DNA of 64,000 bases, taken from positions 1,922,001-1,986,000 of the forward strand of contig NZ_AP027361.1 of assembly GCF_030295915.1 (NCBI RefSeq). The letters run 5' to 3'. Of this stretch, positions 1 through 8,276 are shown one piece after another. Within the stretch, counting starts at the first letter, position 1, and each line of letters starts with the position of its first letter. A model generated the notes under the pieces. The model worked only from the letters and a program-made list of their open reading frames with translations. It made no database searches and was not told the DNA's origin. Position numbers and translations under genes: made by a program. The DNA comes from Thalassotalea sediminis. Its GTDB lineage: Bacteria; Pseudomonadota; Gammaproteobacteria; Enterobacterales; Alteromonadaceae.

Positions 1-1
1 T

Positions 2-82
2 GAGTTTTCAAAACCTAAAAAGAATGCTTATCTTGCAGCATGGGCATGGAATAGACATAACAAGGCGCTTAAACGGAACTAA
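2..82 (+). CDS. C-terminal fragment of an integron cassette gene (cut by window edge)
   Basis: An open frame enters from the left edge and stops at TAA 80-82. Only 26 residues are visible, ending in a basic tail (NKALKRN). The last codons run into the attC-like palindrome that begins near position 56, which is typical of cassette genes whose stop lies inside the left arm of attC. The product cannot be identified from so short a tail. Confidence 0.45.
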   Translation, partial: EFSKPKKNAYLAAWAWNRHNKALKRN

Positions 83-154
83 AACAGTTGGTTAGGTTTC
101 GCTTTGCTACACATTATAACCAACAATTTTAGTCCGCTTAGCGCGGCGTTATGC
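56..154 (+). other. attC recombination site 1 (intact-looking)
   Basis: The left end CATAAC..GCGC..TAA and the right end TTAGCGCGGCGTTATG are imperfect reverse complements. Inside them GGAACTAAAACAGTTGGTTA pairs with the complement of ATAACCAACAATTTTAGTCC, leaving an unpaired extra base as in known attC hairpins. The right core box is GTTATGC (148-154), which fits the integron consensus GTTRRRY. It separates the partial gene at the left edge from the cupin gene. Confidence 0.8.
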
Positions 155-168
155 CTCTGGAGAGAGTG

Positions 169-651
169 ATGGATAAATATCTAGTTACCAAAGAAGAAAT
201 AGGGGAATTAGAAGGCATTTCAAAAACTCATTTTCTTAATAAGAATGCCAAAAGGATTAATAAATCACTCGGTGATCTAGTAGGTTTAACTGGTTTCGGA
301 TTCCACATTATTGAAATTCAACCGGGCTATGAATCTACAGAATTTCATAAGCACTACCATGAGGATGAATGCGTTTATGTTTTGGAAGGTAACGCTGAAG
401 CACAAGTAGGTGACAAAACATATTCAGTAAAGGCCGGTGATTTCTTAGGTTATCGAGCTGGTGGTGAGGCTCACGCCCTACGTAATACTGGCAATTGCCT
501 TTTAAAATGTATCGTAGTTGGCCAGCGGCTAGATCACGATGTTGGTGATTACCCTAAACTGAAAAAACGTATTTATCGTCAAAAGAATATGCCATGGAAT
601 CTTGTAGACATTGAAAACATTAGTGAGCCAAATGCAGGAAAAAAGGAATAA
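169..651 (+). CDS. Cupin domain protein (integron cassette)
   Basis: A single-domain cupin of 160 residues. The first cupin motif is visible as G..FHKHYHEDE..YVLEG (two metal-ligand His and a Glu), and the second as GDFLGYRAGGEAHALRN with the third His. The family binds a metal in a beta barrel, with functions ranging from sugar isomerisation to oxygenation; no substrate can be assigned. I start at ATG 169, which follows GGAGAG. The upstream in-frame ATG at 151 lies inside the attC core box. The stop codon overlaps the next attC, as expected for a mobile cassette. Confidence 0.85.
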   Translation: MDKYLVTKEEIGELEGISKTHFLNKNAKRINKSLGDLVGLTGFGFHIIEIQPGYESTEFHKHYHEDECVYVLEGNAEAQVGDKTYSVKAGDFLGYRAGGEAHALRNTGNCLLKCIVVGQRLDHDVGDYPKLKKRIYRQKNMPWNLVDIENISEPNAGKKE

Positions 652-726
652 CAATTACATTAAAAATCGCTCCACTTCGTTACGCTGGACGTCGCTAACG
701 CTCGGCCTTTTATGTGGGCGTTAGGC
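649..726 (+). other. attC recombination site 2 (intact-looking, short)
   Basis: It starts at TAAC, overlapping the cupin stop codon, and ends in GGGCGTTAGGC with core box GTTAGGC (720-726). The arms TAAC..ACATTAAAA and TTTTATGT..GTTA are reverse complementary. At 78 bp it lies within the known attC size range. It separates the cupin and VOC cassettes. Confidence 0.75.
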
Positions 727-754
727 ATCAATTTATCCAATTAGAGTATATACA

Positions 755-1120
755 ATGAAAATGAATTATTTTGTGTTTGGAACAAATAATAAAGAAAAAG
801 CCGTTGCGTTTTATGATGATTTATTTGATGGGTGTGGATTAAATAAAATACACGATCAAGGGCGAATGACACTCTGGGGAAACGAAGACTTCATGTTTGC
901 CATAGCCGAACCGTTTGATGAAAATCCAGCCTCGAACGGAAATGGCACTATGCTTGGTTTACATGTTGATTCAATTGATGAAGTAAATCGATTACATAAA
1001 AAAGCTCTTGATTTAGGCGGTGTTAGTGAAGGTGAACCTAGAATACGTTCTAATATGCATTCCGCTTATATAAGGGATTTAGACAATAATAAAGTATGTT
1101 TCTATACGAGTAATGCCTAA
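755..1120 (+). CDS. VOC (glyoxalase/bleomycin-resistance) superfamily protein, cassette-borne
   Basis: 121 residues with the vicinal-oxygen-chelate pattern: N-terminal beta strand (MNYFVFGTNN), a helix with KAVAFYDDLF, then a C-terminal strand ending in YIRDLDNNKVCFY, the usual 'DPDGN' position of the fold. Proteins of this size act as dimers in lyase, dioxygenase or drug-sequestering roles. No specific substrate can be inferred. The start may be ATG 755 or 761. The stop overlaps attC site 3. Small VOC proteins are frequent integron cargo. Confidence 0.8.
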   Translation: MKMNYFVFGTNNKEKAVAFYDDLFDGCGLNKIHDQGRMTLWGNEDFMFAIAEPFDENPASNGNGTMLGLHVDSIDEVNRLHKKALDLGGVSEGEPRIRSNMHSAYIRDLDNNKVCFYTSNA

Positions 1121-1214
1121 CAAGAAAATAAATCAGTACAAATAACAGTTGGTTATTGTTCCAACGTCGCTTATTTTAACCAATTGTAATTTGTCCATTA
1201 TTCGGGCTTTAGAA
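1115..1214 (+). other. attC site 3 with altered crossover base
   Basis: The left end GCCTAAC (1115-1121) and inner arm TACAAATAACAGTTGGTTA pair with the right arm TTAACCAATTGTAATTTGTCC, a long imperfect hairpin. The right core box reads CTTTAGA, not CGTTAGR, so the conserved G of the G/TT crossover triplet is T. The structure is clear, but I infer reduced or lost recombination activity. Confidence 0.65.
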
Positions 1215-1240
1215 GTTTCAATCACCGACATGGAGTTCAT

Positions 1241-2251
1241 GTGAATAAATACCTATTAATAATGTCTTTAGCCATTTCATCGTTTAACACTACAGCATCA
1301 AATTTAATCAATGATGAGCGAGTTACAGATCAAAAAAGTTGCTTTACTTGGATTTTTACTGATTACGCTTCATGGCGTAATGGCATGGAGAAAAAATTCA
1401 AAAGAAAAATAAAATCAGAGGAAAAGCTTAATCAAGCTTTGACTCGGTTTGATTCGCGTTTCGGCAAAGAAAAATTCGATTTTTACCAGAACAATTTGTC
1501 GTGTTCTACCTTTAATTATTCTGTTGATGGACACACTGTAAAAGGCTATATAATCAAGCCAAAAGCCTCAAAAGGTAAATTGCCCGTATTAATTTATAAC
1601 CGTGGTGGAAATGGTAACTTTGGCGGTGTTGTTTTTGGCTCAATGATGCATAACTTGTTTCCTATTGCTAAGGAAGGCTTTGTTATTATTGGTAGTCAAT
1701 ATCGAGGAACGTTCACGAAGAATTCTTCGGCTCACGATGAATTTGGTGGAAGTGATGTTAATGATGTTACAGCATTATTAGATTTCATCCCAAGTATTGA
1801 AGGGGCTGATTCGCAAAGAGTTGGTATGTATGGCGCTAGTCGAGGTGGAATGCAAACATTCCTAGCTTTAAAAAATGCAAAAAATATAAAAGCTGTAGCT
1901 ACTATTGCTGGCGCTACAGATCTTTTAAAGGAGCTAGAATTTCGCCCAGTTATGGAGAAGGTTTATTCTCGTCGAATTCCAAACTATGATAAAAACAAGG
2001 TTACAGAGTTAAATAAGCGCTCTGTGCTGAAATGGGTAAATGAATTGTCACCTAATGTCCCTATATTACTTCTACATGGTGAAAATGATAAACGCGTATC
2101 TGTTAATAACTCTATTGCTTTAGCCGCTGCGCTATCAAAAAATAATATTCCTCATAAACTTGTTGTATACCCTGAAGACAATCATGGTTTAATGCAAAAC
2201 AAAGAAAAGGCAAATAAAGAGCTAGTTAATTGGTTTCTAGAGTATCTATAA
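1241..2251 (+). CDS. Secreted alpha/beta hydrolase, prolyl-oligopeptidase (S9)-like
   Basis: 336 residues. A signal peptide is likely (about residues 1-19). The C-terminal two thirds form an alpha/beta hydrolase: oxyanion region YNRGGNGNFGG, nucleophile elbow GASRG, acid in LLLHGENDKRV and histidine in PEDNHGL. This matches the S9 peptidase/acyl hydrolase catalytic domain without the beta-propeller. It probably cleaves peptides or esters in the periplasm. I chose the GTG start at 1241, preceded by TGGAG; no better ATG is in frame. It sits between attC sites 3 and 4. Confidence 0.8.
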   Translation: MNKYLLIMSLAISSFNTTASNLINDERVTDQKSCFTWIFTDYASWRNGMEKKFKRKIKSEEKLNQALTRFDSRFGKEKFDFYQNNLSCSTFNYSVDGHTVKGYIIKPKASKGKLPVLIYNRGGNGNFGGVVFGSMMHNLFPIAKEGFVIIGSQYRGTFTKNSSAHDEFGGSDVNDVTALLDFIPSIEGADSQRVGMYGASRGGMQTFLALKNAKNIKAVATIAGATDLLKELEFRPVMEKVYSRRIPNYDKNKVTELNKRSVLKWVNELSPNVPILLLHGENDKRVSVNNSIALAAALSKNNIPHKLVVYPEDNHGLMQNKEKANKELVNWFLEYL

Positions 2252-2255
2252 AAAT

Positions 2256-2355
2256 GTCTAACAAGGCCATAAAGTCGGACACGTAATGCTTGCTTCGGTT
2301 CCACTTCACTTTACAATTTTAGCAAGCTATTAAAAGCTCCAGAGGGGCATTAGAT
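2256..2355 (+). other. attC site 4 with altered crossover base
   Basis: The left end GTCTAAC (2256-2262) and inner TAATGCTTGCT pair with AGCAAGCTATTA on the right. The right core reads GGCATTAGAT, so the crossover G of GTTRRRY is A. The palindrome is weaker than in sites 1-3. Probably a decayed site. Confidence 0.55.
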
Positions 2356-2379
2356 GCTGATCAGAGAAAGGAGTCTTGA

Positions 2380-3411
2380 TTGAACTTCAATAAAAAAAAT
2401 TTAGACGATGCTGTAAATGAAAATATTATTTCATTAGCACAAGCTGAAAAATTAATAGAGTTTTTAGAAAAACAGCCAACCATTACCCCTAAGTTTGATT
2501 TTACCCACGTTCTTTATTACATAGGCGGGATGATTGCAATTGGCGCAATGACACTTTTTATGAACTTAGGTTGGGAGTCTTTCGGCGGTGTTGGCATATT
2601 CTTTATTTCTTTATTTTATGGTGCCGTTGGCTTAAAACTGACTAATGTATTTAAAGCGAAAGGGTTAGCAATTCCTGCTGGTATTTGTGGTACGTTTGTT
2701 ATCGCGTTAACACCATTAGCGGTTTACGGACTGCAGCAAGCACTAGGCGTTTGGCCTGATGAAAGTGTTTATCGCGAATACCACCGATATATAAAATGGC
2801 ATTGGCTTTACATGGAATTAAGTACCTTAGCAGTAGGGGCTATTATTGCTTGGAAATATAAATATCCTTTCTTAATCATGCCTATTGCCGTTACGCTTTG
2901 GTACTTAACCATGGATGTTGCCGTAATGATCAATGGCGGGGATTATAGCTGGGAGCTAAGAAAATTAGTTTCTATGTATTCAGGGTTACTTATGATAGCA
3001 CTCGCTTTTTGGGTGGATATTAGATCGCGCAATAAAGCGGACTATTCATTTTGGCTATATCTTTTTGGCGTCATCGCTTTTTGGGGCGGCATGTCACTTC
3101 AACATTCAGATAGTGAATTGTCTAAGTTTCTATATTTTACCATTAACCTTTTCATGATCTTTGCCGGCGTGCTCATTGTAAGAAGGGTGTTTGTTGTTTT
3201 TGGGGCAATTGGCTGTTCTGGTTACATAGGACATTTAGCGTCAACTATATTTCAAGACAGTTGGTTATTTCCTATCACACTAACACTGCTTGGGTTGTTC
3301 GTGATTTATTTGGGTGTGCTTTGGCAAAAAAATGAATCGCTCATTACAAAAAAAGCGAGAGGCTTTTTGCCTGTAGCATTACGTGAATTATTAGTTTCTA
3401 AGCACGGGTAA
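2380..3411 (+). CDS. DUF2157-like multi-pass membrane protein
   Basis: 343 residues. A short soluble N-terminus with a helix like those of DUF2157 proteins (LAQAEKLIEFLEK) is followed by roughly nine hydrophobic segments, beginning at YYIGGMIAIGAMTLF. Function is unknown; the family is integral to the inner membrane. I start at TTG 2380 because AAAGGAG lies just upstream and no ATG is near. It follows attC site 4 in cassette orientation and is large for cassette cargo. Confidence 0.65.
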   Translation: MNFNKKNLDDAVNENIISLAQAEKLIEFLEKQPTITPKFDFTHVLYYIGGMIAIGAMTLFMNLGWESFGGVGIFFISLFYGAVGLKLTNVFKAKGLAIPAGICGTFVIALTPLAVYGLQQALGVWPDESVYREYHRYIKWHWLYMELSTLAVGAIIAWKYKYPFLIMPIAVTLWYLTMDVAVMINGGDYSWELRKLVSMYSGLLMIALAFWVDIRSRNKADYSFWLYLFGVIAFWGGMSLQHSDSELSKFLYFTINLFMIFAGVLIVRRVFVVFGAIGCSGYIGHLASTIFQDSWLFPITLTLLGLFVIYLGVLWQKNESLITKKARGFLPVALRELLVSKHG

Positions 3412-3506
3412 TTGTATCTAACAATAGTTTATAGTGTATCTGTTACCGGATTTCATTAATTCGCGTGAGTGTATCGGCATTAGTATTGGCTTAAAAGGGG
3501 GCCGCC

Positions 3507-4028
3507 ATGGAAAAATTTGTTGTATTATTTAGAGGAATAAACGTTGGTGGCAATAATCTGCTACCAATGAAAGCTCTCGTACCGTTACTTGAAGACAATC
3601 ATTATCAAAATATTTCAACATATATTCAGAGTGGTAATGTAGTACTTGAAAGCCAAGAAGACCCAACGGTTAACATTCAAAACATTGTAACGAACCACTT
3701 TGGATTTACACCCAAGGTGATTTCTTTTAAAGAAGATGAATGGTTAAATGCCTTTGATAATAACCCTTACACAGCATTTGAAGGTAAATTTGTACATCTT
3801 TATTTTTGTAATAATACTATTGTGTTAGATAGCGAGAAACTAACTAAGTACATTTCACATTCTGAACAATATCACATTAACGATAATGTGTTTTATCTGC
3901 ACGCGCCCGATGGCATAGGCAGATCTAAATTAATTGCAAATATAGAACGTTGTTTGCAGCAAGATGCTACTGGTCGTAATTTGAATACCGTAAAAAAACT
4001 TAGCTCGATGTTAAATCAACAGGAGTAA
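3507..4028 (+). CDS. DUF1697 domain protein
   Basis: 173 residues with the characteristic DUF1697 N-terminus: VVLFRGINVGGNN, then PMKALVPLLE and YIQSGNVVLES. The function of the family is not established. The start follows an AAGGGGG ribosome site. It lies in the same orientation as the integron cassettes and is followed by a badly eroded attC-like palindrome. It is common in bacteria both as core and as cassette cargo. Confidence 0.85.
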   Translation: MEKFVVLFRGINVGGNNLLPMKALVPLLEDNHYQNISTYIQSGNVVLESQEDPTVNIQNIVTNHFGFTPKVISFKEDEWLNAFDNNPYTAFEGKFVHLYFCNNTIVLDSEKLTKYISHSEQYHINDNVFYLHAPDGIGRSKLIANIERCLQQDATGRNLNTVKKLSSMLNQQE

Positions 4029-4112
4029 CATGACGTATTGCGAAATTGCCAACTGCTTGCTCAATTTCGTATAACTATTTGTTTTAGCAAGCACATATTG
4101 GGCGCCGAATTA
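4025..4112 (+). other. Possible eroded attC site
   Basis: TAAC overlapping the DUF1697 stop codon, an inner inverted pair TGCTTGCT / AGCAAGCA and a GGGCGCC..AATTA right end resemble attC 4. No consensus core box remains, so this is a relic at best. Confidence 0.3.
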
Positions 4113-4145
4113 AAATAGCGCTAACGAGAGAGGAAAGGATATAAA

Positions 4146-4616
4146 ATGAAAAAAGCATTGTTGTTGCCACTTATGGTGTTTACGTTTTCCACGGCTGCTT
4201 TGGCGCAAAACAAACCTATTGATGAAATGTTCAAGGTAATGTCGATGGACAAACAAATGTCAGGCGGTTTTGAGGCAATGTTGCCAATGATTGATCAAAT
4301 GACAATAAAATTTAAATTGGACAGTGAACAAAAGGAAGAACTTAAAAATGTTTTTCGAACTTGGTTTAATGAAGACCTCGATCGTGAAAAAATGAAAAAT
4401 GAATTTAAAAGGCTATATGCCAGTAACTTTACCGATGCAGAAATTGTTAAAATTACCGAGTTTTATAAAACACCCGTCGGTGTAAAGTTTCTAGAAAAGT
4501 CATCGCATTTAATGCAGCAAGGGGCTCAAATTGGCATGGAAGAGGCTCAAGCTAAACAAGCAAAATTAATGGAACGTATGCAAGCATTCTTAGTGAAACA
4601 CGATATAAAGCAATAG
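4146..4616 (+). CDS. DUF2059 periplasmic protein
   Basis: 156 residues with a clear Sec signal peptide (MKKALLLPLMVF..AALAQ, cut near residue 21). The remainder is helical with the DUF2059 signature around 'ITEFYKTPVGVKFLEKS' near residue 115. It is probably a small periplasmic helical protein of unknown role. The start has GAGAGGAAAGG upstream. A hairpin follows the stop. It lies beyond the recognisable integron part. Confidence 0.85.
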   Translation: MKKALLLPLMVFTFSTAALAQNKPIDEMFKVMSMDKQMSGGFEAMLPMIDQMTIKFKLDSEQKEELKNVFRTWFNEDLDREKMKNEFKRLYASNFTDAEIVKITEFYKTPVGVKFLEKSSHLMQQGAQIGMEEAQAKQAKLMERMQAFLVKHDIKQ

Positions 4617-4630
4617 GTATACGCTATAAG

Positions 4631-4659
4631 TTAGGTGAGCTTTAGTAAATCTCGCCTAA
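4631..4659 (+). terminator. Probable Rho-independent terminator after the DUF2059 gene
   Basis: TTAGGTGAG pairs with CTCGCCTAA (one G-T pair) around an 11-base loop, followed by TTATTTT. Confidence 0.5.
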
Positions 4660-4714
4660 TTATTTTGAGCGTAAACGCTACGAGTTTGTTATTTATTAAG
4701 GATAAAAGAAGTTA

Positions 4715-5203
4715 ATGAAAATTAGACGTTTAGAACCCTCAGATAGTCATGACTTGTATGAAATATATAGTTTTTCATCGGTTACAGAGAACACGTCTCA
4801 GGTGCCTTTCTTGAACACAGAAATCGTAACACAACTATTTAACCATCCAGAGCACTACACTTTAGTCGCTGAAAAAGACTCAAAGGTTGTCGGACACATT
4901 ACGCTGTTATTAACGAATAAGGTGCGAGATAAGCATAGTGCTGGTTTAGCAATAGCAGTGCACCCAGATACACATGGCAAGGGTATTGGCAAAGCGTTAT
5001 TACTTGAAGCCATAAACCAAGCAGATAATTGGCTCAACCTAATACGATTAGAGTTAGAAGTGCATTCAGACAATCAGGCAGCAATAGCATTATATGAGCG
5101 TGTAGGTTTTAGTATTGAAGGCACTAAAAGGTTAAGTACCTTTAAAAATGGTAAGTATATAGATATGCAGCTTATGGCTAGAATTAGACCCGATCATAAT
5201 TAA
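4715..5203 (+). CDS. GNAT N-acetyltransferase, AaaT (YhhY)-like
   Basis: 162 residues covering one GNAT domain. The acetyl-CoA loop is HGKGIGKALL (about residues 89-98), followed by the YERVGF motif near residue 128. N-terminal features (TLQVP-like 'TSQVPF') and the C-terminal 'EGTKRLSTFKNGKYIDM' resemble E. coli AaaT/YhhY, which acetylates amino acids such as Phe and Met. Substrate assignment is by resemblance only. Single-gene unit. Confidence 0.8.
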   Translation: MKIRRLEPSDSHDLYEIYSFSSVTENTSQVPFLNTEIVTQLFNHPEHYTLVAEKDSKVVGHITLLLTNKVRDKHSAGLAIAVHPDTHGKGIGKALLLEAINQADNWLNLIRLELEVHSDNQAAIALYERVGFSIEGTKRLSTFKNGKYIDMQLMARIRPDHN

Positions 5204-5345
5204 ATGCATCAATCTGATGGTTCTGTTGAGCTTTCTACTGTTGATAGGCCACTACCGAACGGTGCTAATTTGACCTAACTTTTCTTAGCACTTTGTCACA
5301 TAAATGGATAAGGGGAGAGTAATTTACCATCACATTTTTGTAACC

Positions 5346-5358
5346 GTTTGTCACAAAC
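5346..5358. promoter_or_regulatory. Palindromic candidate operator upstream of the CBM9-like gene
   Basis: GTTTGTCACAAAC is a perfect 6-1-6 palindrome. A second copy of TTTGTCACA lies at 5292-5300. Both fall in the 224-bp gap before the gene starting at 5428. No regulator is recognised. Confidence 0.35.
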
Positions 5359-5427
5359 AGATTGTTGGTTAAAGGCTAAGTACTTATAGTTAAAGCAACT
5401 AAAATAACGTAAAAATACTTGCACTCT

Positions 5428-6054
5428 ATGTTACACAAATCTAACACTATACTCTCGATAGTAGCGCTAATGCTTATGCTACCAATAAATGCCAATGCCG
5501 CTAATGATAATATGATTAATGTTACTCACAACACACCGCTTATTGATGGCCGTTGTGATGCAGACGAATGGCAAACGGCAACTAAAATAGCGTTACCTGC
5601 GCAAACAGAAGTCTACCTTATGCACAATAATGACGCCTTATTTGTTTGTGCTAAAGGTAAGGCTAATGACTACACAGTAATAGACCTTTATATTGAAGAT
5701 GCAGATACAGGCAAGTTATATAATTTACATGCCTCAGCACAGTTAACAGAACGCGTTTTCGTTGATAAAAAATGGAGCGAGTCGGTATTTTGGAATCACA
5801 AAGATTGGAGTGGTTTTTGGGTGCCATATGCCGGTGAAAAAGAGACCGAAGAAGGCAAACGTACGTTGTTTTTAGAAGGTTCTCACCGTGAGATCCAAGT
5901 ACTACGTAAAAAATTTCCGCATAAACGATGGCAAATGATGTTTCGCATTAGTGCTGTTAATCATAATGGCAAATATGGAGCTGAATTTTTTTATCCTCAG
6001 CAGGCAAAAGATACAGACAAATCTACCTGGGCTAAATTTACATTTGCGCAGTAA
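5428..6054 (+). CDS. Secreted carbohydrate-binding (CBM9-like/DOMON-like) protein
   Basis: 208 residues with a signal peptide (MLHKSNTILSIVA..NANA). The mature part opens with LIDGRCDADEW, the 'i-dG..deW' opening of CBM9-like domains, followed by beta-strand patterns (TEVYLMHNNDALFVCAKG) typical of that fold. It has no catalytic domain, so binding of sugar or another ligand in the periplasm or outside is a guess. I prefer ATG 5428 over TTG 5419. Confidence 0.6.
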   Translation: MLHKSNTILSIVALMLMLPINANAANDNMINVTHNTPLIDGRCDADEWQTATKIALPAQTEVYLMHNNDALFVCAKGKANDYTVIDLYIEDADTGKLYNLHASAQLTERVFVDKKWSESVFWNHKDWSGFWVPYAGEKETEEGKRTLFLEGSHREIQVLRKKFPHKRWQMMFRISAVNHNGKYGAEFFYPQQAKDTDKSTWAKFTFAQ

Positions 6055-6242
6055 GTTGGTCTACGTGGCGTAATAATGCATTGTTGTGCGCTAAGTTTTC
6101 GTTTAAATCTTTTAACGTCTTTTCGTTGATATTGAGTTTAACCTAGTGAGCAATCGTTAGGTTAACATTCAATAATTTTTTTTGTCATTGCCTACTTATT
6201 CATGATAAAAACGGTTGCAACGTAAGTTAAAGGATCCATTAA

Positions 6243-7157
6243 TTGCAAAATATTCTTAACGACATTGCTGAGACCATACAAGCGCAAAAGCAAAGGGGTG
6301 TAGTTGCTGATTATATTCCAGAGCTTGCAGCGATAGATCCTAAACAGTTTGGTATTGCTGTCGCGTTGCCAACTGGCGAAATATATAGTGCGGGTTGTGC
6401 GCAGCAGCTATTTTCAATCCAAAGTATCTCTAAAGTGTTTAGTTTAACACTTGCCCTTGGAAAAATCGGTGATGCGATATGGCAAAATGTTGGTAGAGAA
6501 CCGTCTGGTGATCCATTTAACTCAATCGTTCAACTTGAAAAAGAACATGGAAAACCAAGAAACCCCTTTATTAATGCTGGCGCTATTGCTGTAGTAGACG
6601 CCATTATGATGGGGCATGAACCAAAAGAAATATTGGCAGAAATTTTACAGTTTGTGCGTTACATTGCAAACGATAGCAGCATTGCTATCGATGAGAAAGT
6701 CGCATTGTCTGAATTGGCAACCGCTCATCGCAACACTTCTTTAGCACACTTTATGGCGTCATTTGGCCGTATTGAACATGCCATCGAAAAAGTATTAGGC
6801 GTTTATTATCATCAATGTTCAATTTCAATGAGCTGTGAGCAATTGGCAAAAGCGGGCTTATTTTTAGTGTCAGAAGGTGTTAATCAAAGCACTGGGCGTA
6901 GAGTGGTATCTGCACATAGAGCACGCCGTATTAACTCGTTAATGATGATGTGTGGTCATTATGATGGTTCCGGAGAGTTCGCTTATCGTGTTGGCTTACC
7001 AGGTAAAAGTGGTGTTGGTGGCGGTATACTCGCCATTGCACCTAATAATGCATCTATTGCGGTTTGGTCACCAGGTTTAGATAAATTAGGTAATAGCATG
7101 TTAGGTACAATCGCTTTAGAAATGTTGGTTCAGCGCACAGGTTGGTCTGTTTTTTAA
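6243..7157 (+). CDS. glsA: Glutaminase (GlsA family)
   Basis: 304 residues, the family's normal length. It hydrolyses L-glutamine to glutamate and ammonia in the cytoplasm using a beta-lactamase-type serine fold. The catalytic S61-x-x-K64 is seen in SISKVF. Other family motifs present are [16 protein letters not shown] and the C-terminal [12 protein letters not shown]. Translation starts at TTG 6243 preceded by AAAGGA. Monocistronic, ended by the hairpin at 7212-7237. Confidence 0.95.
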   Translation: MQNILNDIAETIQAQKQRGVVADYIPELAAIDPKQFGIAVALPTGEIYSAGCAQQLFSIQSISKVFSLTLALGKIGDAIWQNVGREPSGDPFNSIVQLEKEHGKPRNPFINAGAIAVVDAIMMGHEPKEILAEILQFVRYIANDSSIAIDEKVALSELATAHRNTSLAHFMASFGRIEHAIEKVLGVYYHQCSISMSCEQLAKAGLFLVSEGVNQSTGRRVVSAHRARRINSLMMMCGHYDGSGEFAYRVGLPGKSGVGGGILAIAPNNASIAVWSPGLDKLGNSMLGTIALEMLVQRTGWSVF

Positions 7158-7211
7158 TGTCTTTCTAATGCTGGTAACCAATAAAAGCATAAAGTCACGT
7201 AAAACAACAAA

Positions 7212-7237
7212 AAATGCCCACTAAACAGTGGGCATTT
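7212..7237. terminator. Bidirectional terminator between glsA and the PEP-CTERM gene
   Basis: AAATGCCCACT and AGTGGGCATTT form a perfect 11-bp stem with a 4-base loop, flanked by A-rich and T-rich sides. The two genes converge on it. Confidence 0.85.
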
Positions 7238-7253
7238 GAATAACGTTTATCAG

Positions 7254-8276
7254 CTATTTGTTAGTCTTACGTCTTAGCGTAAGCAATACAATTGATATTC
7301 CTAATATTCCAATAGTAGAAGGTTCTGTTACTACTAGCGCTTCTGCGGGATCACGCGCATAAACAGTTAGATGTGAAATACCACGAGCTTTTTTCTGTCC
7401 TTGGCCGTTAGTTGAGTAGAAATCGTCTCCTAAATTTAACGTACCACCTAATACAAAAGCTGTTGTAAAGGCATTTGGATCTCCAAAAATGGCATTGCCA
7501 TTATCAACTTCCATTTGAAAGATTTCTTTAAAATTAAAATCGTAAACGCCCCAACCACCCGTGGAGTCCTCATCACTGCTATTGCCTGATTTGATTGAAA
7601 ACGCCAAATGATCAAATGTAGATTTACCCAGTATATCTTGTACAGAGCCGACAATGTCTTTATCAGTAAAAAGTGTCCAACCTAATTGTGAACAATCTTC
7701 ATTACAGCTAAAACTTAATCGAAGTACATCAGAAATGGCTAATTCAGTTACGTTTAACCAGTTGTAGTGACCTGCGTTAGTTTCAGCGTCTGCTAAATCA
7801 CCATCATCATAATCAAATGATCCTAAATTAATCCAACCTGGGTCATCACGGCCTTCTGCAATGCCAGGGCCAGGAAAGTCATTACCATCATTGTCTACAT
7901 CTTGTAAGTCATCTAAGGTAATAAACTCTAAACCACTTAAATGATCACCAGAATATGGGCCATTAAAAAACGTGGCACCATTTAATAGGCCGTCACCATA
8001 TTCACCAATATTATTACCTAGTGGTGGAATGTGATTATCGTTACCGTCGAATAAGCCAATACATGAAGTTGAATTATAACTTTGTGATAGTAAGTTTCCG
8101 CCAACTTCACCACCAGATAATCCATCTGAAATATCGTAGTCTGATAAATGTATGGAATCTAATGTACCCGTTGATGTACTACAAGTTGCGGTATTAGAAA
8201 TAACACCCGCTTGAGCCACTACTGAAAAACTCATTATCACGGCATAAGCAAGTAGGTGTGATAATTGTTTTATCAT
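7254..8276 (-). CDS. PEP-CTERM sorting-domain exported protein
   Basis: 340 residues. An N-terminal signal peptide (MIKQLSHLL..VAQA) and a C-terminal sorting tail (TEPSTIGILG, a hydrophobic helix, then RRKTNK) define a PEP-CTERM substrate, processed by an exosortase in biofilm or exopolysaccharide-producing bacteria. The middle is Asp/Gly-rich and acidic with no enzyme motif. GGAGGAAG precedes the ATG. No exosortase gene lies in this window, so sorting depends on a locus elsewhere. Confidence 0.8.
   Translation of the reverse strand: MIKQLSHLLAYAVIMSFSVVAQAGVISNTATCSTSTGTLDSIHLSDYDISDGLSGGEVGGNLLSQSYNSTSCIGLFDGNDNHIPPLGNNIGEYGDGLLNGATFFNGPYSGDHLSGLEFITLDDLQDVDNDGNDFPGPGIAEGRDDPGWINLGSFDYDDGDLADAETNAGHYNWLNVTELAISDVLRLSFSCNEDCSQLGWTLFTDKDIVGSVQDILGKSTFDHLAFSIKSGNSSDEDSTGGWGVYDFNFKEIFQMEVDNGNAIFGDPNAFTTAFVLGGTLNLGDDFYSTNGQGQKKARGISHLTVYARDPAEALVVTEPSTIGILGISIVLLTLRRKTNK

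Noticed and set aside
3418..3480. Another attC site after the DUF2157-like gene
   Set aside because: CTAAC and a GGCATTAG end are present, but the arms are not complementary; AGTGTATC is repeated directly, not inverted.
5204..5427. A small RNA gene
   Set aside because: Palindromes are present, but no promoter-plus-terminator pair supports a transcript.
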